A stretch of DNA of 5,625 bases from Chloroflexia bacterium (GCA_025928215.1 JAICJW010000304.1:1-5625); one strand, 5' to 3'; shown: positions 1 to 5,625, numbered from the stretch's first letter. A program made the numbers and translations. The notes: generated by a model not told the origin, from the letters alone.

Positions 1-913
1 CGAAATTGCGGGTCGTGAGCGTGTCTATATTCGGCCTTCCCTCCCAGTAGCGGTCATTGGCGACGAAGGTAGCGTGGTCGTCTCGCTTCCATTCCTTCAG
101 TTTCCACGGGCCGCTGCTGACCGTCGGCGCGTTGATCTCCGGATTCTTCGTCGGGTCACTCCAGTCGAGTTTTTCCCAGATGTGCTTCGGTAGCGGCGTG
201 ATCGAGGAACCGGCAGTAATCAGCCCCGTGACATAGGCATCTTTGAGCGTGACGACGAGGGTCTTCGGATCGGTCGCTGTGAACGACACGATATCGCCGA
301 AATTTTCGAGGTAGGGATACTTATTCTCCGGCTTGATGACCTGCTGATACGTCCAGACGTAGTCGTCCGTCGTCAGCGGCGTCCCGTCGCTCCATGTGGT
401 GTCGCGGAGCGTGAAGGTATACGTTTTCTTGTCCGGCGAGATGGTGAACGTTTCCGCAACGTCCCCGACGAGGTCGAGCGTGTTGTCGTCGTATTTAATC
501 AATCCACCGCCGTAGACGTTCCCCTGATAGGCGCCCGAGACGGTGTCGGTCGTCAGGTACGGGTGGAAACTCTTCGCGTCGGTGCCGACAATCGCGTGGG
601 TCAGCGTGCCGCCCTTCGGGGCATTCGCGACCGCCGATGGGGCGGCGACGGACGCGACCGGACCGGACGGCGCGACCGCGGAGGCAGCGGCGGGCGTGGC
701 GACGACGGCTGGCGCGCTGGCAGCGGTTGTCCCTGTCGTTGGCGATGACGGGGAGAGCGTCGGTGCGATGCTCGCGGCGGACGGCGTAGGAGTCGGAGTA
801 TTGGTGGCGGTGCTGCCCCCACCGCAGGCGGCGAGGATTGCGGCGCCGGCGGCGCCCGCCGCTCCGGCGAGGAAACGGCGGCGACTGACGACGGGATGCA
901 CATGTTCGCTCAC
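1..913 (-). CDS. Oligopeptide-type ABC transporter substrate-binding lipoprotein (SBP family 5), N-terminal part
   Basis: This gene is cut by the left edge; about 304 residues are visible. It should be the extracytoplasmic receptor of an ABC importer for peptides or similar solutes (DppA/OppA-like). Translation from GTG at 913 gives a twin-arginine signal, SRRRFLA at residues 10-16, then an Ala/Gly-rich segment and a lipobox LAAC with Cys30. It is therefore probably exported folded by Tat and lipid-anchored. Residues 34-98 are a low-complexity Ala/Pro/Ser/Thr linker. The binding domain starts near residue 100 (KGGTLTHAIVGTDAKSFHPY), and the family-typical stretch TWSDGTPLTTDDYVWTYQ follows. 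The GTG start is chosen because GAGAGGAG lies 7 bases upstream. An in-frame GTG four codons later is too far from it, and the ATG at 903 is out of frame. Permease and ATPase partners, if adjacent, would lie beyond the left edge. The substrate cannot be read from this part. Confidence 0.9.
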   Translation of the reverse strand, partial: MSEHVHPVVSRRRFLAGAAGAAGAAILAACGGGSTATNTPTPTPSAASIAPTLSPSSPTTGTTAASAPAVVATPAAASAVAPSGPVASVAAPSAVANAPKGGTLTHAIVGTDAKSFHPYLTTDTVSGAYQGNVYGGGLIKYDDNTLDLVGDVAETFTISPDKKTYTFTLRDTTWSDGTPLTTDDYVWTYQQVIKPENKYPYLENFGDIVSFTATDPKTLVVTLKDAYVTGLITAGSSITPLPKHIWEKLDWSDPTKNPEINAPTVSSGPWKLKEWKRDDHATFVANDRYWEGRPNIDTLTTRNF

Positions 914-920
914 GGGAGTG

Positions 921-928
921 CTCCTCTC
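921..928 (-). promoter_or_regulatory. Ribosome binding site of the substrate-binding protein gene
   Basis: GAGAGGAG reads on the minus strand and ends 7 bases before GTG at 913. It decides the start in favour of this GTG, which keeps the whole twin-arginine signal, over the in-frame GTG at 901 or the out-of-frame ATG at 903. Confidence 0.75.
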
Positions 929-1028
929 AATAGGAAACGCCGAGACCTGCATGCAAACCCGTCGTGCGCCGCCCCAACGCATCCGCCTCAATGCGCGCCG
1001 CGTCGGGGATGGGGAAAAGAAATCCCCC

Positions 1029-1466
1029 TTATTGTGCCATGGCGGTCGCCGCCATCGGGGGCACTTCCTGCGTGCAGAAGGCGCAGCGGGTCGCCCTGAT
1101 CGGGATGCTGCTCACGCAGTAGGGGCATTCGCGCGTCATCGGGTCCACGGGCGTTTCGGTCTTGCGCCGGTTCATCAGCGCGTTGACCGGCCGGACGACA
1201 AAGAAGAAGACGACCAGCGCGATAATCAGGAACGAGACGACCGCATTAATGAAATCCCCCAGAAGGAATCGGCTGTGATTGATCGTGAAGCCGAGGGCGG
1301 CGAAGTCCGGCTTGCCGCCGATGGCCGCAATCAGCGGTGTGATCAAGTCCTTGACGAAGGCCGCGACGACCGTCCCGAACGCCGCTCCGATGATGATGCC
1401 GACCGCCAAATCCACGACATTGCCCCGGAGGATGAATGTCTTGAAGTCGTTCGCCGCTTTCATCAT
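1029..1466 (-). CDS. mscL: Large-conductance mechanosensitive channel MscL with C-terminal Cys4 zinc-ribbon-like tail
   Basis: The product is 145 residues. It is the membrane channel that opens under high membrane tension and releases solutes during hypo-osmotic shock. The N-terminus carries the MscL signature: an amphipathic FKTFILRGN segment at about 8-16, then VVDLAVGIIIGAAFG in TM1 (about 17-48). A periplasmic loop follows, then TM2 (about 70-95). After a short charged linker the protein ends with CPYC at 114-117 and CAFC at 128-131, a pattern like a small zinc ribbon. It stands where the E. coli protein has its cytoplasmic helical bundle. Two adjacent ATG codons (1466 and 1463) could start it; GGGGAAAGGGG lies just upstream and fits either. 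The frame stays open further upstream, but that extension is not conserved MscL sequence and has no ribosome binding site. The gene follows the exporter gene after 144 bases and has its own possible promoter. Confidence 0.95.
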   Translation of the reverse strand: MMKAANDFKTFILRGNVVDLAVGIIIGAAFGTVVAAFVKDLITPLIAAIGGKPDFAALGFTINHSRFLLGDFINAVVSFLIIALVVFFFVVRPVNALMNRRKTETPVDPMTRECPYCVSSIPIRATRCAFCTQEVPPMAATAMAQ

Positions 1467-1470
1467 GCCG

Positions 1471-1481
1471 CCCCTTTCCCC
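1471..1481 (-). promoter_or_regulatory. Ribosome binding site of mscL
   Basis: The purine run GGGGAAAGGGG on the minus strand ends 4 bases before the first and 7 bases before the second of two tandem ATG codons. The spacing slightly favours the second ATG (1463). It excludes the longer upstream reading frame as the true start. Confidence 0.6.
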
Positions 1482-1508
1482 AATTAAACTTACAACCCCG
1501 TCACAATG

Positions 1509-1514
1509 ATTATA
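1509..1514 (-). promoter_or_regulatory. Possible -10 box of an mscL promoter
   Basis: A perfect TATAAT hexamer reads on the minus strand in an unusually AT-rich patch. It would put the transcript start near 1502, leaving an untranslated leader of about 35 bases before mscL. No convincing -35 hexamer lies 16-18 bases further upstream, so this rests on the -10 match and its position alone. Confidence 0.4.
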
Positions 1515-1542
1515 CAGAGGGAAGCAAGGGGCGGATTCTGAT

Positions 1543-1599
1543 ATCCGGACATACCGGCATTCTCCAGTGGTGGCCGGCTGAACCACGTTCTGTCCGGAT
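1543..1599. repeat. Nested inverted repeat between the exporter gene and mscL
   Basis: ATCCGGACA at 1543-1551 and TGTCCGGAT at 1591-1599 are perfect 9-bp inverted arms. Between them lies a second hairpin: GTGGT at 1567-1571 pairs with ACCAC at 1582-1586. The structure begins 11 bases after the exporter stop codon and ends about 30 bases before the TATAAT box of mscL. No T-tract follows in the direction of transcription, so it is not a standard intrinsic terminator. It could act as a 3'-end stabiliser, a weak terminator or a protein-binding site. I cannot choose between these from the sequence. Confidence 0.5.
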
Positions 1600-1610
1600 G
1601 TAAGGCAGAT

Positions 1611-3410
1611 TTACGTGATGCCTACCGCTGCCACATCCCGGAACTGCCGCCGCGAGAGGTCGGCGTATCGCCCGTTCTCGCGCAGCAATGCATCGTGCGT
1701 GCCGCGTTCGACGATCTCCCCGCCCTCGACGACGAGGATCAGATCGGCATTGCGGATCGTGCTCAGGCGGTGCGCGATGACGATGCTCGTGCGGCCCGCG
1801 AGCAGGGTGCCGAGGGCGCGCTGGATCGTCGCCTCGGTGCGCGTGTCAATGTTGCTCGTCGCTTCATCGAGGATGAGGATGCGCGGCTCCGCAAGAATGG
1901 CACGGGCGAAAGCGAGCAACTGCCGCTGCCCCTGGCTGAGCGTGCCGCCCCCGGCGCCGAGCACGGTCTCGTATCCATCAGGCAGCGCGGCGATGAAGCC
2001 GTGCGCCTCCACCGCCTGCGCCGCGTCTTCGATCTGCGCCCGCGTCGCGTCGAGGTTGCCGTAGCGGATATTCTCGGCAATCGTGCCACTGAACAGAAAT
2101 GGTTCCTGCAAGACAATGGCGATCTGCCGCCGCAGGCTCTGCCGGGTCACGGCGCGCACATCCTGCCCATCCACCAGGATCGCGCCGTTCATCACATCGT
2201 AGAAGCGGGGGATGAGGTTCGCGATTGTCGTCTTGCCCGCCCCCGTCTGCCCGACGAGCGCGACCGTCTGCCCCGCCGCGATCTGGAACGAGACATCGCG
2301 CAGCACCGGGCTGCCGACGTTGTAGGCGAAAGTGACATGATCGAAGGCGATCTCCCCCGCGACCCGTCCGAGCGCGGGCGTGCCGGGGGGATCGGCGGAT
2401 TCCTGCTCCTCATCGAGGATGGCGTAAATCCGCTCGCCGCCTGCCAGCGCCGCCTGCAACTGCGTGTAGACCTGCGAGGCGAGGAGGATTGGCCGGAAGA
2501 ACTGCTGCACATAGATCAGAAAGGCCGCCAGCACGCCGACGGTGAGCCTCCCGTGGAAGACGAGGTAGCCGCCGAAGCCGATGACGAGCGCGGTGGCGAG
2601 CGTGCTGAGTACGTCAATCGTCGGCGAGAAGGCGGCGGTGATCGCGACGGCCTGGACATTGGCGCTGCGGTTGGCGGCGTTCCGCTTGCGGAACCGCGCG
2701 ATGTTCTCCTCGGTGCGGTTGAACGCCTGCGCCTCGCGCACGCCGGTGATCTCCTCCTGCAACTCCGCCGTCACATCGCCGACCGTCTCGCGCGTCGCAC
2801 GGAACGCCGTGCGTGCCCGCCGCGCGAACGAGCTTGTCACGAGCAGCATAACGGGGATGATGAGGAAACTGACGAGCGCCAGCGGCAGGTCGAGCGTCAG
2901 CATCGCGATCAGGATGCCGACGAGGCTGAAGAGCGCGCCGACCAGTTGCGTCAGCCCCTGCGAGAGCAGTTGATTGAGCGTATCCACATCGTTGATCACG
3001 CGGCTCATCAGGTCGCCGACCGGGCGGCGATCGTAGAAGCCGAGGGGCAGCCGTTGGAAGCGGTCGAAGAGCCGGGCGCGCAAGGACGCGAGGACGTGCT
3101 GCCCGATCGCGCCGACCTGCCAGACCTGCATGCGCGACGCCAGCGCCCCGACGGCGTAGACGGCGAGCAACAGGAGCATAATCCGCGTCAGCCCCGGCCG
3201 GTCGCCGCGCAGAATGGCCTGGTCAATCGCCCGCCCAATCAGATACGGCCCTATCGCCTGCGCCACCGCCCCGACGACGATGAAGACGAAGCCGATCAGG
3301 AGGCGCGACCGATACGGCGCCACCTCCCCGACGAGCCGCCGCGCCGTCGCTCCCCGGTGCCGCGCCCGCTCCTCCGCCGTCTCCGCCGCCATCCGCATCA
3401 TCTGCGCCAC
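1611..3410 (-). CDS. ABC exporter half-transporter, TM288/LmrD-like subunit with the catalytic Glu
   Basis: The product is 599 residues: a type IV (exporter) membrane domain, about 35-320, fused to an ATPase domain, about 350-590. Visible motifs are Walker A GQTGAGKT at 387-394, Q-loop Gln435, signature LSQGQ at 491-495 (not the usual LSGGQ), Walker B ILILDE at 511-516 with catalytic Glu516, D-loop SNID at 519-522 and switch His547. Glu and His are intact while the signature is altered. This is the pattern of the consensus-site subunit in heterodimeric exporters such as TM287/288 and LmrCD. The upstream gene at 3581-5395 supplies the complementary degenerate subunit, so the two should pair as one drug or lipid exporter in the cytoplasmic membrane. 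Translation starts at GTG 3410, fixed by AGGAGG 5 bases upstream; the first ATG, at 3401, would be 14 bases away. A homodimer is possible but less likely. The substrate is unknown. Confidence 0.93.
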   Translation of the reverse strand: MAQMMRMAAETAEERARHRGATARRLVGEVAPYRSRLLIGFVFIVVGAVAQAIGPYLIGRAIDQAILRGDRPGLTRIMLLLLAVYAVGALASRMQVWQVGAIGQHVLASLRARLFDRFQRLPLGFYDRRPVGDLMSRVINDVDTLNQLLSQGLTQLVGALFSLVGILIAMLTLDLPLALVSFLIIPVMLLVTSSFARRARTAFRATRETVGDVTAELQEEITGVREAQAFNRTEENIARFRKRNAANRSANVQAVAITAAFSPTIDVLSTLATALVIGFGGYLVFHGRLTVGVLAAFLIYVQQFFRPILLASQVYTQLQAALAGGERIYAILDEEQESADPPGTPALGRVAGEIAFDHVTFAYNVGSPVLRDVSFQIAAGQTVALVGQTGAGKTTIANLIPRFYDVMNGAILVDGQDVRAVTRQSLRRQIAIVLQEPFLFSGTIAENIRYGNLDATRAQIEDAAQAVEAHGFIAALPDGYETVLGAGGGTLSQGQRQLLAFARAILAEPRILILDEATSNIDTRTEATIQRALGTLLAGRTSIVIAHRLSTIRNADLILVVEGGEIVERGTHDALLRENGRYADLSRRQFRDVAAVGIT

Positions 3411-3415
3411 CGCTA

Positions 3416-3421
3416 CCTCCT
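3416..3421 (-). promoter_or_regulatory. Strong ribosome binding site of the second exporter gene
   Basis: AGGAGG, extended to TTAGGAGGTA, lies 5 bases before GTG at 3410. It is the best Shine-Dalgarno match in the window and fixes a GTG start. It contrasts with the first exporter gene, which shows none, so this second subunit can be translated independently. Confidence 0.8.
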
Positions 3422-3430
3422 AAGAAAGAC

Positions 3431-3573
3431 TGAGCCACGAAGACGCAGAGGAACACAGAGGGAAAGAAGGGGGAACGAGCCTAAACAACCCTCTCTGAAA
3501 ATGAATCCCTGAATCTCTTTTCATTTTTCTCCCCTCTTTTTCCTCTCTGCGTCCGCTGCGTCTTCGTGGTTCA
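3431..3573. repeat. Intercistronic foldback element of about 143 bp built from roughly 9-bp units
   Basis: The 167-base gap between the two exporter genes is almost filled by an imperfect palindrome. CCACGAAGACGCAG at 3435-3448 pairs perfectly with CTGCGTCTTCGTGG at 3556-3569. With one mismatch the arms extend to 18 bases (3431-3448 with 3556-3573), and with small bulges they reach about 3475 and 3530. Inside the core, AAAATGA (3498-3504) pairs with TCATTTT (3521-3527). The right arm shows a period near 9: CTCTGCGTC, CGCTGCGTC, TTCGTGGTT. Its composition, purine-rich on one arm and pyrimidine-rich on the other, differs sharply from the flanking genes. It has no coding capacity of its own. It looks like a dispersed, non-autonomous palindromic repeat; whether other copies exist cannot be seen here. 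In the transcript it could form a long hairpin between the two subunit messages. Confidence 0.75.
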
Positions 3574-3580
3574 ATCGGTT

Positions 3581-5395
3581 TCAATCCCCTACTATGACGG
3601 GGTCGCGGGTGTCGGGGATCAGTTGGGAGCCGAGGATGTCGTTGTAGAGCGGGCTGTCGCGCAGGAGTTCGGCGTGGGTACCCTGCGCGGCGATTTTTCC
3701 TTCGTCCAGGACAAGGATGCGGTCGGCATCCCGCACGGTGCTGATCCGTTGGGCGATCACGAGGGCGGTGTGGCGGCTGTCGCGCATCAGGCGGTCGAGC
3801 GCCCCTTGAATGAGCGATTCCGTCTCGGCGTCCACGGCGGAGGTGCTGTCGTCAAGGAGCAACAGGCGCGGGTCCACGAGCAAGGCGCGGGCAATCGCGA
3901 TCCGTTGCCGCTGCCCGCCGGACAACCCGACGCCCCGCTCGCCGACAATGGTGTCATACCCTTCCGGCAAGGCGCTGATGAAGCCATCCGCCTGCGCCGC
4001 CCGTGCCGCCGCCTCGATCTCCGCCTCGGTCGCGTCCGGTCTGCCGTAGGCGATGTTGGCGCGCACCGGGCCGCTGAATAAGAGCGTCTCCTGCAAGACG
4101 ATGCCGATCTGGCCGCGCAGGCTGCCGAGCGTCACCTGTCGCACATCGTGGCCGTCCACCCGCACCGCGCCGCCGGTCACATCATAGAAGCGGGGGAGGA
4201 GGTTCATCAGCGTGCTCTTGCCCGAACCCGTCGTGCCGAGGATCGCCACCGTCTGCCCCGGCTCGATGGCGAAACTGACGCCGCGCAGGATCTCCCGGTC
4301 GCTCCCCGGATAGCGGAAGTGAACATCGTCGAAGACGACCCGCCCGGTGATCGGCGGCAGCGTGATCGCGTCCGGCGCGTCATGCAGATCGAGCGGCGCA
4401 TCCAGCACATCGAAGACGCGCAGTGCGCTCGCCCCGGCACGGGAGATGCCCGCCGCCTGAAAGCCTATCGTCAGGATCGGAAACAAGAGGAAGCCGAGAT
4501 ACGTGTTGAAGGCGACGAGTGACCCGACGGTCAGGCTGCCACCGATCACCTGCCAGCCGCCGAACCAGACGACCGCCAGCGTGCCGAGATTAGCGAAGAA
4601 GAAGACGAAGGGAAAGTTGTTCGCGAAGGCCCGAATCGTCTGGAGGTTCTTATTCAGTAGTTCGTCGTTGAGTCTCCGGTAGCGTGCCTGCTCGTACTCC
4701 TCGCGGGAGAAGGCGCGGATAACGCGGACGCCCGCGAGGTCTTCCTGCAAGACGCCGTTGAGCCGCCCAAGCATCTGCTGCACCTGCCCGAACAGCGGGC
4801 CGATCCGCCGCACGAAGCGGAGCAGCAGGACGAAGAGCGGCGGGATCGTCGCCAGCGCAACGAGCGCCAGTTGCCAGTTCAGCAGCAAGAGCAGCACCGT
4901 GCTGCCGACGAGCATGACGAACGCCGAGGCGAGTTGGACGACGCCGCTCCCCGCGAAGGCGCGGATTTGCTCGACATCATTCGTAACGCGCGTCAGCAGT
5001 TGCCCGGCCTCGACGCGGTCGTAGTAACTGAAACTGAGCCGTTCGATCTGCGCGAACAGGGCGTTGCGGAGGTCGTAGGCGACGCCCTGCGAGGCGCGTT
5101 CGGCGAGGAAGCCTTGCGCGAAGTTGAACAGCCCGCGCACCACCGCGACCGCGACCAACCCGGCGACGGCCCCGATCACCGCATTCCGGCGATGGTGCGC
5201 GATGCCGCTGTCAATCGCCAGGCGGATCATCTGCGGCGCGACGAGGTTTGCTGCCGAGACCATGATGAGGGCAACGAGCGCGCCGAGCGCGTCCCGCCAA
5301 TAGGTACGCAAGTACCCCAATGCCCGCCGAAGCGCCTTCCCGCCCCCCGGCTGCGGCGTCATCCCGCCTGGCCCATTACCTGGACGTTGTGCCAT
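3581..5395 (-). CDS. ABC exporter half-transporter, TM287/LmrC-like subunit with degenerate ATP site
   Basis: The product is 604 residues with an exporter membrane domain (about 35-325) followed by an ATPase domain (about 350-590). Motifs are Walker A GTTGSGKS at 387-394, Q-loop Gln435, canonical signature LSGGQ at 491-495, Walker B LLLLDD at 511-516 and D-loop SAVD at 519-522. Two catalytic residues are changed: Asp516 replaces the usual Glu, and Gln549 (IAQRIST) replaces the switch His. These are the known marks of the low-activity nucleotide site in heterodimeric exporters, and the downstream gene carries the matching intact residues. The N-terminus is a Gly/Pro-rich extension of about 20 residues. 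The ATG at 5395 shares its A with the TAA stop of the upstream DUF5519 gene and has no visible Shine-Dalgarno sequence, which suggests translational coupling. An in-frame ATG at 5362 is an alternative start that would leave the whole membrane domain intact. Confidence 0.93.
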   Translation of the reverse strand: MAQRPGNGPGGMTPQPGGGKALRRALGYLRTYWRDALGALVALIMVSAANLVAPQMIRLAIDSGIAHHRRNAVIGAVAGLVAVAVVRGLFNFAQGFLAERASQGVAYDLRNALFAQIERLSFSYYDRVEAGQLLTRVTNDVEQIRAFAGSGVVQLASAFVMLVGSTVLLLLLNWQLALVALATIPPLFVLLLRFVRRIGPLFGQVQQMLGRLNGVLQEDLAGVRVIRAFSREEYEQARYRRLNDELLNKNLQTIRAFANNFPFVFFFANLGTLAVVWFGGWQVIGGSLTVGSLVAFNTYLGFLLFPILTIGFQAAGISRAGASALRVFDVLDAPLDLHDAPDAITLPPITGRVVFDDVHFRYPGSDREILRGVSFAIEPGQTVAILGTTGSGKSTLMNLLPRFYDVTGGAVRVDGHDVRQVTLGSLRGQIGIVLQETLLFSGPVRANIAYGRPDATEAEIEAAARAAQADGFISALPEGYDTIVGERGVGLSGGQRQRIAIARALLVDPRLLLLDDSTSAVDAETESLIQGALDRLMRDSRHTALVIAQRISTVRDADRILVLDEGKIAAQGTHAELLRDSPLYNDILGSQLIPDTRDPVIVGD

Positions 5396-5397
5396 TA
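5393..5397 (-). other. TAATG stop/start overlap
   Basis: TAA (5397-5395) ends the DUF5519 frame and ATG (5395-5393) opens the first exporter gene, sharing one base. No GGAGG-like sequence precedes the ATG. Re-initiation by ribosomes finishing the upstream gene is a reasonable inference, which would place the DUF5519 gene in the same operon as the exporter. Confidence 0.65.
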
Positions 5398-5625
5398 CGA
5401 GGCTCGTACGTTCGGAGTTCGCAGTTCGGAGTTCGGAGTCGTCGCCTCATCCTTCTCCGAACCGCGAACGTCGAACCGCGAACTTGCTGTCGCCCGGTCG
5501 TAGGCGAGGCGGAAGAGGTCGAGCGCGCCGGGGACGGCGGCCGCATCGCGGATCGGGTAACTGACCCAGCCGCTTTGGGGCAGGATATGGTGCGGCATCG
5601 CCTTCCCATCGCGCACCAATTCCTC
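5395..5625 (-). CDS. DUF5519 ('luciferase-family' domain) protein, C-terminal part with a repeat-encoded tail
   Basis: The gene enters from the right edge; 76 residues and the TAA stop are visible. The stretch HHILPQSGWVSYPIRD at residues 12-27, then ALDLFRLAYDRA at 34-45, matches from memory the C-terminal end of the DUF5519 family, often annotated 'luciferase family protein'. Despite that label I know of no established reaction for it. The recognisable domain ends at about residue 46. Residues 48-72 are encoded by the 7-bp-unit foldback at 5410-5483 and have the composition of a translated repeat (for example TTPNSELRTPN). The original stop was probably lost or displaced when the repeat arose. 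The stop overlaps the exporter start codon. An alternative is that the ancestral protein ended near 5480 and a frameshift removed its stop. The family call is moderately sure; the reading frame itself is clear. Confidence 0.75.
   Translation of the reverse strand, partial: EELVRDGKAMPHHILPQSGWVSYPIRDAAAVPGALDLFRLAYDRATASSRFDVRGSEKDEATTPNSELRTPNVRAS
5410..5483. repeat. Foldback of 7-bp units: four GTTCGNN and four NNCGAAC
   Basis: From 5410 to 5437 there are four head-to-tail heptamers: GTTCGGA, GTTCGCA, GTTCGGA, GTTCGGA. After an 18-base spacer, four inverted heptamers run from 5456 to 5483: TCCGAAC, CGCGAAC, GTCGAAC, CGCGAAC. The GTTCG core is kept in all eight units and only the last two bases vary. 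Folding the arms together gives 22 of 28 matched positions, with the mismatches recurring as two-base bubbles every 7 bp. The element lies wholly inside the 3' end of the DUF5519 reading frame. Because 7 is not a multiple of 3, each unit is read in a different frame. Confidence 0.85.

Noticed and set aside
948..955. TGCATGCA palindrome upstream of the binding-protein gene as an operator
   Set aside because: It is a single 8-bp palindrome with no flanking symmetry and no promoter hexamers I can support nearby.
1011..1027. GGGGA/TCCCC hairpin just after the mscL stop as a terminator
   Set aside because: The stem is only 5 bp with a 7-base loop, and no T-tract follows in the direction of transcription.
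543..1487. A 314-codon plus-strand open frame across the binding-protein gene and mscL
   Set aside because: It runs antisense to two clear genes and across their intergenic gap. Its product is low-complexity and shows no family motif.
1467..1586. A 40-residue N-terminal extension of MscL
   Set aside because: MscL homology begins at the ATG pair near 1466, where the purine-rich ribosome binding site lies. The extension runs over the likely promoter and has no hydrophobic or conserved segment.
1695..3512. A 605-codon open frame on the plus strand opposite the second exporter gene
   Set aside because: The minus-strand frame carries every ABC exporter motif. The plus-strand product is Arg/Asp/Glu-rich with no recognisable domain, as expected for the antisense of a GC-rich gene.
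3431..3573. Insertion sequence or toxin-antitoxin gene between the exporter genes
   Set aside because: There is no open frame of useful length and no transposase motif. The arms are internal palindrome arms and no target-site duplication is evident.
5410..5483. CRISPR array
   Set aside because: The units are 7 bp, head-to-tail, with no spacers, and they turn into inverted copies. CRISPR repeats are much longer and share one orientation.
4871..5503. A 210-codon plus-strand open frame that runs into the heptamer repeat
   Set aside because: It is antisense to the membrane domain of the first exporter gene. Its C-terminus is only the translated repeat, with no domain of its own.

Overview
This is GC-rich bacterial DNA in which every gene I can support lies on the minus strand, so the window reads right to left. 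From right to left it holds: the C-terminal end of a DUF5519 ('luciferase-family' domain) protein; two consecutive half-size ABC exporter subunits; a mechanosensitive channel MscL with a C-terminal zinc-ribbon-like tail; and the N-terminal ~304 residues of a Tat-exported lipoprotein of the oligopeptide-binding (SBP family 5) type, cut by the left edge. The lineage is a guess. The Tat-type lipoprotein signal on a solute-binding protein, the Cys4 tail on MscL and short-unit intergenic repeats all fit Chloroflexota (Thermomicrobia-like), but no marker gene in the window settles it.

The two ABC genes (5395-3581, then 3410-1611) are each complete membrane-domain plus ATPase-domain proteins of about 600 residues, with key motifs at matching residue numbers. 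The first has the residues of a degenerate ATP site: Asp for the catalytic Glu after Walker B, and Gln for the switch His. The second has Glu and His but a variant LSQGQ signature. These complementary changes are the mark of heterodimeric exporters such as TM287/288 and LmrCD, so the two proteins very probably form one asymmetric transporter, probably for drugs or lipophilic compounds.

The spaces between genes are more unusual than the genes. The DUF5519 gene ends in about 25 codons made from a foldback of 7-bp units (5410-5483). That reading frame ends in a TAATG overlap with the first ABC gene, which has no visible Shine-Dalgarno sequence. Between the two ABC genes lies a second, different foldback of about 143 bp (3431-3573) built of roughly 9-bp units. 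Between the second ABC gene and mscL are a nested inverted repeat and a perfect TATAAT hexamer suitably placed for mscL.

I see no rRNA, tRNA, CRISPR array, transposase or phage gene. The most interesting items are the repeat-encoded protein tail joined to a stop/start overlap, the foldback inside the exporter operon, and the zinc-ribbon tail of MscL.
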